Source: Streptomyces sp. NBC_01244 (GTDB lineage Bacteria; Actinomycetota; Actinomycetes; Streptomycetales; Streptomycetaceae). From it: a DNA stretch of 64,000 bases. The stretch lies in assembly GCF_035987325.1 (NCBI RefSeq), contig NZ_CP108488.1, forward strand, positions 4,774,001 through 4,838,000, written 5' to 3'. Below, in pieces: positions 17,416-25,474 of this stretch. The notes beneath the pieces are model-generated. The model was not told the origin of the DNA. It saw only the letters and a list, made by a program, of their open reading frames with translations, and searched no databases. Positions within the stretch are counted from its first letter, which is position 1; each line of letters starts with the position of its first letter. Both the position numbers and the translations under genes were made by a program.

Positions 17416-18651
17416 TCACTTACTGCTTGTCTGTACTGAATCGTTGTGCGGAGTTGAAGTGACGGTGGATTCCCGGCGCGTGGCCAACAGGGCGAGAAGC
17501 ACCGCGGCGACGATCGCCACGCATGCCGCCGTGACCACGCCGGCCCAGCCGTAGGCCGTCCATACCGGTCCCATCGCCATCGTCGAGAGGCTTCCCGAGC
17601 AGAGGCAGCTGAGCATGTAGCTGGAGGAGGCGCTTCCGCGGTTGCGCTCCGGTACGACGGCGGCGAGCAGCACGAGGACCGCGGGTTGGCAGGAGAAGAC
17701 GCCGAGGAAGACCAGGAGCAGCCCGGCCGCCACGAGAGGCGTACTCCCGGCCCCAGCCAGGACAAGAATTCCCGCGAGAGCTGTGGGCAGACCCAGAAGG
17801 ACCACCCGCCGGGCACCGAGTCGCGGAATCATCGCCCCGGACAAGGGGGCACCGAACAGGGCCGCCAGGCCGATCGCACTCACCAGGCCGATGGCCGAAG
17901 CGCCGAGGCCGAACGGTTCGGCGGCGAGCCGGAAGGTGAGGAAGGTGACCGCGCCAAGGTAGCCGAAGAACAGCAGGGCGCCGACCCCGAGGAGGCGGGC
18001 CACCTTCGGCTGCCCGAACATCCCCAGCGCCTGTCCGTAGGCCTGCCTGACGGCCCGGCCCCCGGCATGAGGCAAGTCCGTCCGAGGCAGGAAGGCCAGA
18101 GCGATGAGGCACGCGGCGTTGAGCAGCGCGAGGAGCAGGATGGCCTGGCGCCATCCCAGCCAGCCCGCCACCAGGCCCGTAGCCGAGCGCCCCACCGTGA
18201 TACCGGCGACCGAAGCCGCGATGACGATCCCGAAGTAGGTGCCGGCTGTACCTGGTGGCGCGATGCGGGGCATCAGGGCGAGCGTGGCCGCCGGTACGGC
18301 CGCGGCAGCGACCCCGGCGGCGGCGAGAGCCGCGACGAGGACTGCGAAACTGCCCGCCTGTGAGGCGGCCACGAGCAGCACGACGAGCGCCGCTGTTCCC
18401 CACGTCGCCAGGGACTTCGCCTGGATCCGGTCGGACAGAGGACCGAAGACGAAGAAGGAGAGTGAATACGCCAGGCTCACGAAGAAGAACGCAAGACGTG
18501 CGTCCACCGGCTCCACGCGGAGTGACTGCGCGATCTGCGGAAAGATCGGCTGGGTCATGTAGACGGTGGCGACGACCAGGCACGTGGACACGGCTCCAAT
18601 GGCCGGTGCTCTCAGATGCGTTCTGCGTTCAGACCGGTTGTGTGCCGGCAT
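17416..18651 (-). CDS. MFS transporter
   Basis: 411 residues, twelve predicted membrane helices. The loop after helix 2 reads FGPLSDRIQAKS, the classic MFS cytoplasmic motif. The first helices (VVATVYMTQPIFPQIAQSL) resemble the YnfM-like group of drug and small-molecule exporters. Substrate unknown. It is the second gene of the operon starting at 19304 and begins 32 bp after the preceding gene. Position beside the AfsA cassette suggests export of the cluster product or precursor; this is inference. Confidence 0.87.
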   Translation of the reverse strand: MPAHNRSERRTHLRAPAIGAVSTCLVVATVYMTQPIFPQIAQSLRVEPVDARLAFFFVSLAYSLSFFVFGPLSDRIQAKSLATWGTAALVVLLVAASQAGSFAVLVAALAAAGVAAAAVPAATLALMPRIAPPGTAGTYFGIVIAASVAGITVGRSATGLVAGWLGWRQAILLLALLNAACLIALAFLPRTDLPHAGGRAVRQAYGQALGMFGQPKVARLLGVGALLFFGYLGAVTFLTFRLAAEPFGLGASAIGLVSAIGLAALFGAPLSGAMIPRLGARRVVLLGLPTALAGILVLAGAGSTPLVAAGLLLVFLGVFSCQPAVLVLLAAVVPERNRGSASSSYMLSCLCSGSLSTMAMGPVWTAYGWAGVVTAACVAIVAAVLLALLATRRESTVTSTPHNDSVQTSSK

Positions 18652-18683
18652 ATCTCTCTCCTCCAGCGGTCCGCCGACGCGGA

Positions 18684-19304
18684 TCAGCCCTCGATGCGGG
18701 CGTAGATCTTGGTGTAGAGACCCCGCTCACCGCCGGTGATGTAGCGGTCGCCGGCCTGGCGGACGATCTCCTGGTAGCGCTCGTTGGTGAACACGGCCGT
18801 GTACTGGGCAGGGTCGACGTTGAATCCCGACACGAACATGACCCCGGGCTCGGTGCTCAGCACGGAGTGGTAGGCGAGGAACACCTCGACCTCGTCGGCA
18901 CCGCGGACGACCTCGAAGATCGTCTGGTCCCGCCACTCCCGGTACGCCTCGAACACCGGGGGCTTCACCTCGACATGGCGCATCTGCAGGTACTTCGTGT
19001 CGGGCAGCAGGTCATCGGTGGACTTCGGTGCTTCCACGAACTCGAGCAGCTGGCGGCGGAAGTCAGTGGCAAGCATCGGCGTCAGCTCGGTCCACAGCGT
19101 CCGCCACTCCTCCTGGAGGGCCGGGACGGCGGCCACACCCTCGACGGGCAGCAGCTCCAGGAGTGAGTTGTCCTCCAGTCCTCGGTAGAGGGTGCGGCCC
19201 TCGACGGGGTGGGCGGCGTTGTGCTTGCGCCACACCTCAACGGCAGCGTCAACGGCGGACTCTTCGACGAGGACCTCGGTCACCACGAGGGCGTTGGCGG
19301 GCAT
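18684..19304 (-). CDS. Tandem alpha/beta-barrel-like protein of unknown function
   Basis: 206 residues made of two halves of about 100. Each half has a beta-alpha-beta rhythm like antibiotic-biosynthesis-monooxygenase or other dimeric alpha/beta barrels (VVTEVLVEESAVDAAVEVWRK in the first; MRHVEVKPPVFEAYREWRD in the second). This fold assignment is my reading, not a proven match. No signal peptide. It is the first gene of a five-gene minus-strand operon, and its promoter carries the operator at 19338-19349. Its leading place in a co-regulated operon suggests a role in the cluster chemistry. Confidence 0.65.
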   Translation of the reverse strand: MPANALVVTEVLVEESAVDAAVEVWRKHNAAHPVEGRTLYRGLEDNSLLELLPVEGVAAVPALQEEWRTLWTELTPMLATDFRRQLLEFVEAPKSTDDLLPDTKYLQMRHVEVKPPVFEAYREWRDQTIFEVVRGADEVEVFLAYHSVLSTEPGVMFVSGFNVDPAQYTAVFTNERYQEIVRQAGDRYITGGERGLYTKIYARIEG

Positions 19305-19337
19305 GAGCAGCTCCTTCGGTTCGATGTCTCAAGACTA

Positions 19338-19349
19338 TAAGAGATCTTA
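19338..19349. promoter_or_regulatory. TAAGA-GA-TCTTA operator, minus-strand operon
   Basis: Perfect 5-bp inverted repeat with a 2-base centre, 34 bases before the start at 19304. On the minus strand it is immediately followed by TATAGT (19337-19332), a good -10, so the repeat lies in the promoter spacer. No strong -35 is visible. Confidence 0.65.
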
Positions 19350-19453
19350 GGTCTGGCAGGGACCATAGCAACATCCGAGAGTTGAGAACAAGCGGATCTC
19401 ATCAGGAGGTGCGATTGCCGATGGATAGCCATCCCCCCTCGACCATCTGACCT

Positions 19454-19483
19454 TTGACAGATATAAGAGATCTGATCTATACA
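19454..19483 (+). promoter_or_regulatory. Promoter of the AfsA-HAD-KAS III cassette with operator in the spacer
   Basis: A consensus-quality -35 TTGACA (19454-19459), an 18-base spacer and -10 TATACA (19478-19483). The spacer contains TAAGA-GA-TCTGA (19464-19475), one mismatch from the perfect repeat. A bound regulator would occlude RNA polymerase directly. The leader to the ATG at 19579 is about 90 bases. Confidence 0.75.
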
Positions 19484-19578
19484 GGGCTGACGTGCCTCGC
19501 TGCTCCATGAAGCACGCCGCCGGCCTTGGACGCCGTCGAACCTTCACCGAGCGCTGACTTCACCGGGAGTGGCCATCC

Positions 19579-20667
19579 ATGACGACTGTTTCGATCGATT
19601 CGATCCGCGCGGGCAAATCAACTCCGCAGCCGGACAGTGCGCTGTCCTTCGAGCGCACCGTTGACCGCCGACTGGTACACCGCGACTCTCTCGGCGAGGT
19701 CTTCGTGACCGACCTTCAGCCGGCTGTCGCACCGGGGGGTTACATCGCCGCCGCGCAGCTCCCGCGTTCGCACGCCTACTACGGCGACCACCTGCTGCGC
19801 CCGAACACGTACGACCCGATCCTGCTGCTCGAGGCCGCCCGCCAAGCCGCGCTGGCCGGAGCGCACGAGTTCTTCGGGGTGCCGCAGGACCACAAATTCA
19901 TCCTCACGCACCTGCGGATCCACCTCGCGCACCCGGAGCTCACCACGGTGGGCGACTCCGTCTTCGCCGTCCGGATGGACATACAGACCGGGAACGTCAA
20001 GCTCCGGGACGGGCGCGCGACAGGCCTTGACTACGAGATCAGGCTGTCCGTGGACGGGGTCATGATCGGACAGGCTTCCGTGGGCCTCCGGTTCAAGAGT
20101 CCCGAGAGCTACCTCAGACTCCGTACGAGCAACCGGAACGGTCGCGCACTGCCGTCCTCGGCCTCCCTCCTGTCCCAGATCACGGGGACCCTCGTCGCCC
20201 CTTCCCTTGTGGGACGGGCCGCCCCTGAGAACGTCGTCCTCCTCGACGCGGACACGTCGGGGGACGTCGCGACGGCCTCGCTGCACCTCCCCAGCGGCCA
20301 CCCGAGCATGTTCGATCACCCGCAGGACCACATCCCGGGCATGGTGCTCGCGGAGGCGGCGCGACAGCTCGCCTTGTTCGCTGCCCTGGACTTGTGTGGG
20401 ATCTCCGCGGCAAGGACGCTCATGACGGACCTGAGCGTCGTCTTCACGCGCTTCGGCGAGCTCGACGAGAAGACCACGATGAGCGCCTTCATCGAGAGCC
20501 GGCGCGGCGAGCCCGAGATCTATTACACGCAGGGCGGCCCGTTGCAGTCCGATGCCCTCGCCTCGCGTGATCTCGCGGAGCAGCTCGTCGTGAATCTCAC
20601 CGCGCTGCAGGGCGGTGAGCCGATCAGCAAGTTCAGCCTCTCGCTCGGCCGCCTGCAGGGCCGTTGA
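19579..20667 (+). CDS. AfsA-like gamma-butyrolactone synthase
   Basis: 362 residues, slightly longer than A-factor synthase (about 300). Two AfsA-type hot-dog repeats are seen: LVHRDSLGEVFVTD with HAYYGDH and LLLEAARQAALAG in the first, and HPSMFDHPQDHIPGMVL with AEAARQLALFAAL in the second. The EAARQ Glu/Arg pair, important in ScbA-type enzymes, appears in both halves. AfsA enzymes condense a beta-ketoacyl chain from an acyl carrier protein with dihydroxyacetone phosphate to begin gamma-butyrolactone synthesis. GGGAG lies upstream of the ATG. First gene of a three- or four-gene operon. No TetR-type butyrolactone receptor is present in the window. Confidence 0.88.
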   Translation: MTTVSIDSIRAGKSTPQPDSALSFERTVDRRLVHRDSLGEVFVTDLQPAVAPGGYIAAAQLPRSHAYYGDHLLRPNTYDPILLLEAARQAALAGAHEFFGVPQDHKFILTHLRIHLAHPELTTVGDSVFAVRMDIQTGNVKLRDGRATGLDYEIRLSVDGVMIGQASVGLRFKSPESYLRLRTSNRNGRALPSSASLLSQITGTLVAPSLVGRAAPENVVLLDADTSGDVATASLHLPSGHPSMFDHPQDHIPGMVLAEAARQLALFAALDLCGISAARTLMTDLSVVFTRFGELDEKTTMSAFIESRRGEPEIYYTQGGPLQSDALASRDLAEQLVVNLTALQGGEPISKFSLSLGRLQGR

Positions 20668-20705
20668 CCACCGCCAGCCCCCTACCTGACAGGAGCGAGG
20701 GCGTC

Positions 20706-21374
20706 ATGACGCTGCGCACTGCCGCGTTCTTCGATGTGGACGAGACCCTCATCAGGGTCAAGAGCATGTTCCGGTTCCTGGAGTTCTACCTCAGGATGCG
20801 GGGCGAGCCAGACAGCACGTACCAGCGCCTGAACGGGGAGCTGCAGTCGGCTGCCAAGCTCGGTGTCCCCCGCGAGTCCATCAACCGCGCCTACTACAAG
20901 TTCTACGCCGGCGAGAATGTACGCCAGGTGACCGCCGCGGGCCTGTTGTGGTTCGAGCACGAGTTGGAGAAAGGCCTCTTCCTCCCCGAGACGGTCGCCG
21001 AACTACACCGACACCAGGACGCGAATGAGCGCGTCCTGCTCATCTCCGGGTCGTTCTTCGCGTGCCTGGACCCCATCAGCACCTGGCTTGGCGCGGACCG
21101 GGCGTACGGCACGCGTCCGCTGATCCACCGCGGACAGTTCACTGGCGAGGTCCTGACGCCCATGATCGGCGCCACCAAGGGCCGCGTCGTGCGGGCCGCC
21201 GGCTCGGTACTGGGGATCGACCTCGCCTCTTCGACGGCGTACGGCGACCACATAAGCGATCTGTCGATGCTGCGCGCCGTGGGGCGCCCCGTGGTGGTCG
21301 GCGACGACGAAGTCCTTGCCGGCCACGCCGATCGCTCGGGGTGGCGCCGACTCGCACCCGCCGTTGTCCGCTAG
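20706..21374 (+). CDS. HAD-IB family phosphatase
   Basis: 222 residues, SerB-like subclass IB. Motif I is FFDVDETL with D10 as nucleophile and D12 as acid/base; motif II is the Ser in LLISGSFF; a Lys (ATKGRVV) and motif III/IV GDHISDLSML follow. It removes phosphate from a small metabolite. Placed 38 bp after the AfsA-like gene, it is an attractive candidate to dephosphorylate the butenolide phosphate made downstream of AfsA, a step known in A-factor biosynthesis to need a phosphatase. AGGAG lies 10 bases before ATG 20706; a TTG at 20664 overlapping the AfsA stop is a weaker alternative start. Confidence 0.85.
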   Translation: MTLRTAAFFDVDETLIRVKSMFRFLEFYLRMRGEPDSTYQRLNGELQSAAKLGVPRESINRAYYKFYAGENVRQVTAAGLLWFEHELEKGLFLPETVAELHRHQDANERVLLISGSFFACLDPISTWLGADRAYGTRPLIHRGQFTGEVLTPMIGATKGRVVRAAGSVLGIDLASSTAYGDHISDLSMLRAVGRPVVVGDDEVLAGHADRSGWRRLAPAVVR

Positions 21375-21431
21375 CCCGCCCGCTGTGACGGCCCGCCTAC
21401 GGGCGGGCGCGTCACGGATTGAGGAGTAACC

Positions 21432-22472
21432 GTGAGTTCCATCGGAATCGTGAGCACCGGCTCCTACGTCCCGACCACCGTGGTGACCAACGAGGAGATC
21501 GGCGGCAGCGCCGGAGTGAGCCCGGAATGGATCGTGCGCAAGACCGGCATCCACGAGCGCAGACGAGCCGCCGACCACGAGGCGACCTCCGACCTCGCGG
21601 CCCACGCCGCGCGCAACGCGTTGGCCCAGGCGGGCCTGCGCCCCGAGCAGCTGTCGTTCATCGTCCTCGCCACGTCGACGCCCGATCATCCTCAGCCCGC
21701 GACGGCCAGCATCGTCCAAGGGCTGATCGGCGCCACGAACGCGTCCGCGTTTGACGTCAACGCCGTGTGCAGCGGATTCGTCTACGCGCTCACCGTGGCC
21801 GAGCGGATGCTCAGCGGACAGCCGGAGGGCGAATACGGCCTGGTCATCGGCGTGGACATCTACTCCCGCATCCTCGACTACACCGACCGCAAGACCTGCA
21901 TCCTCTTCGGGGACGGCGCGGGAGCAGTGGTCCTCGGCCCGGTGGACAAGGGGCTTGGAGTACTCGAGGCGGGCCTGATCACCCGGGGAGACCAGCACCG
22001 GCTGATCAGCGTGCCCGCGGGAGGCAGCCGGATACCCGCCACCGCCAAAACGGTGGAGGCAGGCCAGCACTTCTTCCGCATGGACGGCCGAGGCGTACGC
22101 GGCTTCGTGCACGAGAATCTGCCAGCGGCGCTCCACCAGCTGCTTGCCAAGGCCGGTGTATCCACGAGCGAAGTCGACCACTTCATCCCCCACCAGGCGA
22201 ATGGCGTCATGCTCACCGAGGTCTGGCCCGATCTCGGCCTGAACAACGCCGACCTCCATCTCGCCCTGAAGCGATACGGAAACACCGGCTCCGGATCGGT
22301 ACCGATCACCCTCGACCTGGTACACCGCCAGGGCCTGCTCGGCGAAGGCGACGTGGTGCTCCTGTCCGGCTTCGGCGGGGGCATGAGTGTCGGATCCGTC
22401 CTTCTTCGCTGGGCGCCAACCGCCCACTCCCGCGCTGCCCTTCAGCGAGAGCCTCTGCTCCTCACGGGCTGA
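21432..22472 (+). CDS. Beta-ketoacyl-ACP synthase III (KAS III)
   Basis: 346 residues, the usual size. The catalytic triad is intact: C113 in NAVCSGFVYA, H254 in FIPHQANGVM and N284 in RYGNTGSGSV; the C-terminal GFGGGMS loop is normal. KAS III condenses an acyl-CoA starter with malonyl-ACP to give a beta-ketoacyl-ACP. That is the donor AfsA enzymes use, so a dedicated copy could set the signal's acyl chain. The starter cannot be read from sequence. The start is GTG at 21432, with GAGGAG just upstream, 57 bp after the HAD gene. A housekeeping fabH would normally lie elsewhere in a fab operon. Confidence 0.9.
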   Translation: MSSIGIVSTGSYVPTTVVTNEEIGGSAGVSPEWIVRKTGIHERRRAADHEATSDLAAHAARNALAQAGLRPEQLSFIVLATSTPDHPQPATASIVQGLIGATNASAFDVNAVCSGFVYALTVAERMLSGQPEGEYGLVIGVDIYSRILDYTDRKTCILFGDGAGAVVLGPVDKGLGVLEAGLITRGDQHRLISVPAGGSRIPATAKTVEAGQHFFRMDGRGVRGFVHENLPAALHQLLAKAGVSTSEVDHFIPHQANGVMLTEVWPDLGLNNADLHLALKRYGNTGSGSVPITLDLVHRQGLLGEGDVVLLSGFGGGMSVGSVLLRWAPTAHSRAALQREPLLLTG

Positions 22473-22509
22473 TCCGGCTCCCACCTTGCCTACACCCTCT
22501 GGAGGACCC

Positions 22510-22755
22510 GTGGAACACGAGAGACAAGCCCCTGGGGACGAACTCACCGCCCGGCCCCGTCACACCCCCCTTGACGGACTTCACTTCGCCGGCGAGCCCG
22601 CCGCGGCCTGGGCTGTGGTCGCATGGGAGAGCGTCTTCGCGGATGTCGCACGTGCCTCGCTGCTACGAGACCATGCCCGGTGGGGCCTCGAAGCCCCGAT
22701 CAACGACCAACAGGAGACGAGCCCTGTGGGAAATCCCCCGGACTCCGCGGCCTAG
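22510..22755 (+). CDS. Small hypothetical protein after KAS III
   Basis: An 81-residue frame starting at GTG 22510 with CTGGAGGA upstream, 37 bp after the KAS III stop. The sequence (HFAGEPAAAWAVVAWESVF and so on) has a helical, amphipathic look but no family I recognise. It could be a genuine last gene of the AfsA operon or the stub of a longer gene. Confidence 0.4.
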   Translation: MEHERQAPGDELTARPRHTPLDGLHFAGEPAAAWAVVAWESVFADVARASLLRDHARWGLEAPINDQQETSPVGNPPDSAA

Positions 22756-23287
22756 CCAGGTGGCGGCGGTAGGTCCCGTGTCACCACCCGCACGACGCCG
22801 AGTTGGCCGGTCCCTCAGCTACCTGGTGGGGCCGGCCTTCTCCATCTGTCAGCGGATGGCGTCCAGGTCGCGCGGTGCGCCCTGTTCCCGCGCCGACTGT
22901 GCCAGGCGGCGAACCGTACGTGTCGGCGAGCTGCTACACGAGAACGGAACGCCCGAGCCAGCGAGCCACACCACCACAACTGGTTCAAACCCCAGAGAAC
23001 TGGCGCCGTGCGCCACGCTCCGCGACCGCTACCCAAGATCTGTGCCAGACCCAGCTGTCACTGACAAAGCCAGCCGGCCTTTGGCCGGCCGGTAGCCGCT
23101 TACGAAGCAGTCGAAGAGCTGACATAGGCGATTCGACCAGGAGCGGGATTGCGCCGCCGTGCGGGCGGGGCCGGTCATTCCGCGGAGCCTTGCCGTTTTC
23201 TACAAGCGCTCTGGCGCACCTTGACGCATGATCACGCCGCCATCTCTCGTGGAGATCAAGATGCCTGTGATCAGGGGGAGTCGAGCC
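22756..23287. other. Intergenic stretch between the AfsA operon and the third haloperoxidase-like gene
   Basis: No supported gene. A weak hairpin, GCCGGCC-TTT-GGCCGGC at 23073-23089, could end the AfsA operon. The rest should hold the promoter for the gene at 23288; no clear hexamers stand out. Confidence 0.4.
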
Positions 23288-24742
23288 ATGCCCGAGAACG
23301 TCCGCACCACCAGAACCCGCAGCACGATCTGGCGCCGCACGCTGGCGGCCGGTGTGGTCCTGGCCGCCACCGGTTCCATCCTCGCGGCCAGCCCCCAGCG
23401 CGCTGAGGCGGCGCTGCCGACCCAGTCGATAGCCGATCCCGTCCACTACTGGAACGACGTCCTCCAAGGTGTTTTCAGGCAGGTGCAGGGTGGCCCGGTC
23501 CCGATGGCGCGGGCGGCCGCGATGATGAACGGCGCGATCTACGACGCGGAGAGCTCGTACCAGGCCAAGTGGAAGGGCCAGATGACCTCCGCGGCCTACA
23601 TCCACGCGGCGGCCTACGCGGGCTGGGTCGAGGGGCCGGACGAAGAGGAACGCGTCATCGGCCGCACCGCGTACAACATCCTGCTCAATCTCTACGGCGT
23701 GAACCGGCCCAACAAGAACGCCCCCGACTTCACGGCCTACCTCGACAAGCGCTTCAAGGAGCGCTTCGGAACCGACCCGACCAGTGGCGATCTTCTGGAC
23801 ATCACCATCGTCAGCGGGATGGTCAACCAGATGATGAACGCCCGCGCAGGCGACGGCTCGGAGAACACGCAGGGCTACACCAGCGACAACAAGCCGGGAG
23901 CGTGGCGTCCCACCAGCTACCCCGACATGGTCGACGCCAAGTGCGCATCGGACGGCAATGCCGTCAACCCGGTCTGGGGGCAGGTCAAGCCGTTCTCCCT
24001 GAGCTCGGGCTCGCAGTTCCGGCCCACCACCCTCGCGCAGTACGGCACGTACGAGAACCTCGTGGCCAGCCCCGAGTACAAGGCGCAGGTCGCAGCCGTA
24101 CGGAACGCCGGCGCGGCCGCCCCCACCGCCGCCACGCCGGTGATCAACCGGACCGCGGACCAGTTCAACGCGGCCTGGTTCTGGGCCAACGACAACGACG
24201 GAACGTACAAGCCCCCGGGCCACATGATCCAGGCCACCCGCGAGGTCTCCAAGGCCCGGGGCCTGAGCACGTACGCCAACGCCAAGCTCTTCGCGCTCGT
24301 CTCGATCGCCCTCGCCGACACGGGAATAGCCGTCCGCGACGCCAAGTTCTCCACCACGATCGACCTGTGGCGGCCCGTCTCCGCGATCCGCGAGGGCGGC
24401 CTCGACCCGCAGTGGAAGCCCCTCCTGAAGAACAATGCCGGCGTCAACGTCAACCCGTGCTTCCCCGCCTACGTCTCCGGACACGCCTCCTTCGGCGCCG
24501 CCTGGGCAGGCATCATGAAGCGCTACTTCAACACCGACAACATCGCCTACGACCTCACCACCGACGATCCGCAAGCGCCGGTCAAGACACGCCACTTCAC
24601 CAGCTTCAGCGCCGCCGCCAAGGAAGACGCCGACAGCCGCATCTGGCTCGGCGTCCACTTCCCGTGGGACGCCACCGACGGCCTGATCCTGGGCGACCAG
24701 GTGGCCGCCCAGGTCTTCAGCACCAAGCTCCGCACCCTGTGA
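23288..24742 (+). CDS. Secreted vanadium-dependent haloperoxidase-like protein
   Basis: 484 residues with a signal peptide ending near AEAALP (about residue 40); TIWRRTLAAG gives an Arg-Arg pair before the hydrophobic core. The PAP2-type domain shows R362 in IDLWRP, S397-G-H399 in YVSGHASF, and R451-x5-H457 in SRIWLGVHF. As in the large fusion at 2243-5119, the nearest Lys before Arg is nine residues away (K353), not seven. It is clearly closer to that fusion than to the copy at 9949-11463: WANDNDGTYKPPGH and DLWRPVSAIRE recur almost unchanged. GGGGAG precedes ATG 23288; ATG 23261 also has a GGAG, so the start is open. Monocistronic. Confidence 0.85.
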   Translation: MPENVRTTRTRSTIWRRTLAAGVVLAATGSILAASPQRAEAALPTQSIADPVHYWNDVLQGVFRQVQGGPVPMARAAAMMNGAIYDAESSYQAKWKGQMTSAAYIHAAAYAGWVEGPDEEERVIGRTAYNILLNLYGVNRPNKNAPDFTAYLDKRFKERFGTDPTSGDLLDITIVSGMVNQMMNARAGDGSENTQGYTSDNKPGAWRPTSYPDMVDAKCASDGNAVNPVWGQVKPFSLSSGSQFRPTTLAQYGTYENLVASPEYKAQVAAVRNAGAAAPTAATPVINRTADQFNAAWFWANDNDGTYKPPGHMIQATREVSKARGLSTYANAKLFALVSIALADTGIAVRDAKFSTTIDLWRPVSAIREGGLDPQWKPLLKNNAGVNVNPCFPAYVSGHASFGAAWAGIMKRYFNTDNIAYDLTTDDPQAPVKTRHFTSFSAAAKEDADSRIWLGVHFPWDATDGLILGDQVAAQVFSTKLRTL

Positions 24743-25094
24743 CATGAGCGGTGGGGCGGGGTTCCCCCCGCTCCACCAGACGCAGGCGAGGCGGCCGAGG
24801 CGATCACCCAGCGGAGCCCTCAGCTCCGCGTGGCGCACCCTGCGCTGGCAGGCGTGGTCGAGGCAGCAGCGCCACTGCGGCATGCCGGATTCTCGGCTGC
24901 TGTCGTGGTGCAAAGCGGGGGCGGCCCTGATTTGTCGTCGGGTGACGGGTGCGAGAGCGCAGGTCAGAACCCCCACAGGCGCGAGCGATGCGTGAGCGGA
25001 TGGTTCGGCATCAGGTGTCATACGCCGGATTCCGCACCGTGCCGTGTGGCGCTGGCCAGGAGGTTCAGCACCACGCGGCACAGGCCGGGACCCG
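24743..25094. other. Non-coding stretch before the IS element
   Basis: No convincing gene or repeat. It contains plausible worn coding sequence but no recognisable domain. The left terminal repeat of the IS3-family element begins at its right end. Confidence 0.4.
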
Positions 25095-25168
25095 GGCCTT
25101 GACCCCGGATCTTGGACACCGAAGACACTTGGATCTTGATGGTCCAGGAGAACGGAGTCCCTGTGGGG

Positions 25169-25474
25169 ATGAAGCATTACCCGGCCGAGTTCAAGGCGGA
25201 CGCGGTCGCGTTGTACCGCTCGAGGCCGGGAGCGACGATCAAGTCGGTCGCCGCCGATCTCGGGGTGAACACCGAGACCCTGCGGAACTGGATCCGGGCC
25301 GCAGACGGCCGCCGACCCGGCGCTCACTCCGCACCGCCGGCCGCCTCGCAGACCGGCGGCGACGACGTTCAGGCGGAGCTGGCCGCCGCCCGCAAGAGGA
25401 TCCGTGAGCTGGAGGAAGAGCGGGACATCCTCCGCAAGGCGGCCCGGTATTTCGCGACGGAGACGCGCTGGTGA
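25169..25474 (+). CDS. IS3-family transposase OrfA
   Basis: 101 residues. An N-terminal helix-turn-helix (YPAEFKADAVALY, then IKSVAADLGVNTETLRNW) binds the element ends, and a C-terminal leucine-zipper-like coiled coil (ELAAARKRIRELEEERDIL) allows assembly with OrfB. Its stop overlaps the start of OrfB, so OrfB may be made by coupling or by a -1 frameshift giving the fused OrfAB. Confidence 0.9.
   Translation: MKHYPAEFKADAVALYRSRPGATIKSVAADLGVNTETLRNWIRAADGRRPGAHSAPPAASQTGGDDVQAELAAARKRIRELEEERDILRKAARYFATETRW

Noticed and set aside
22767..23231. Open frames between KAS III and the third haloperoxidase-like gene
   Set aside because: They are Pro/Arg-rich shadows without start signals; only the 22510-22755 frame has a good ribosome site.
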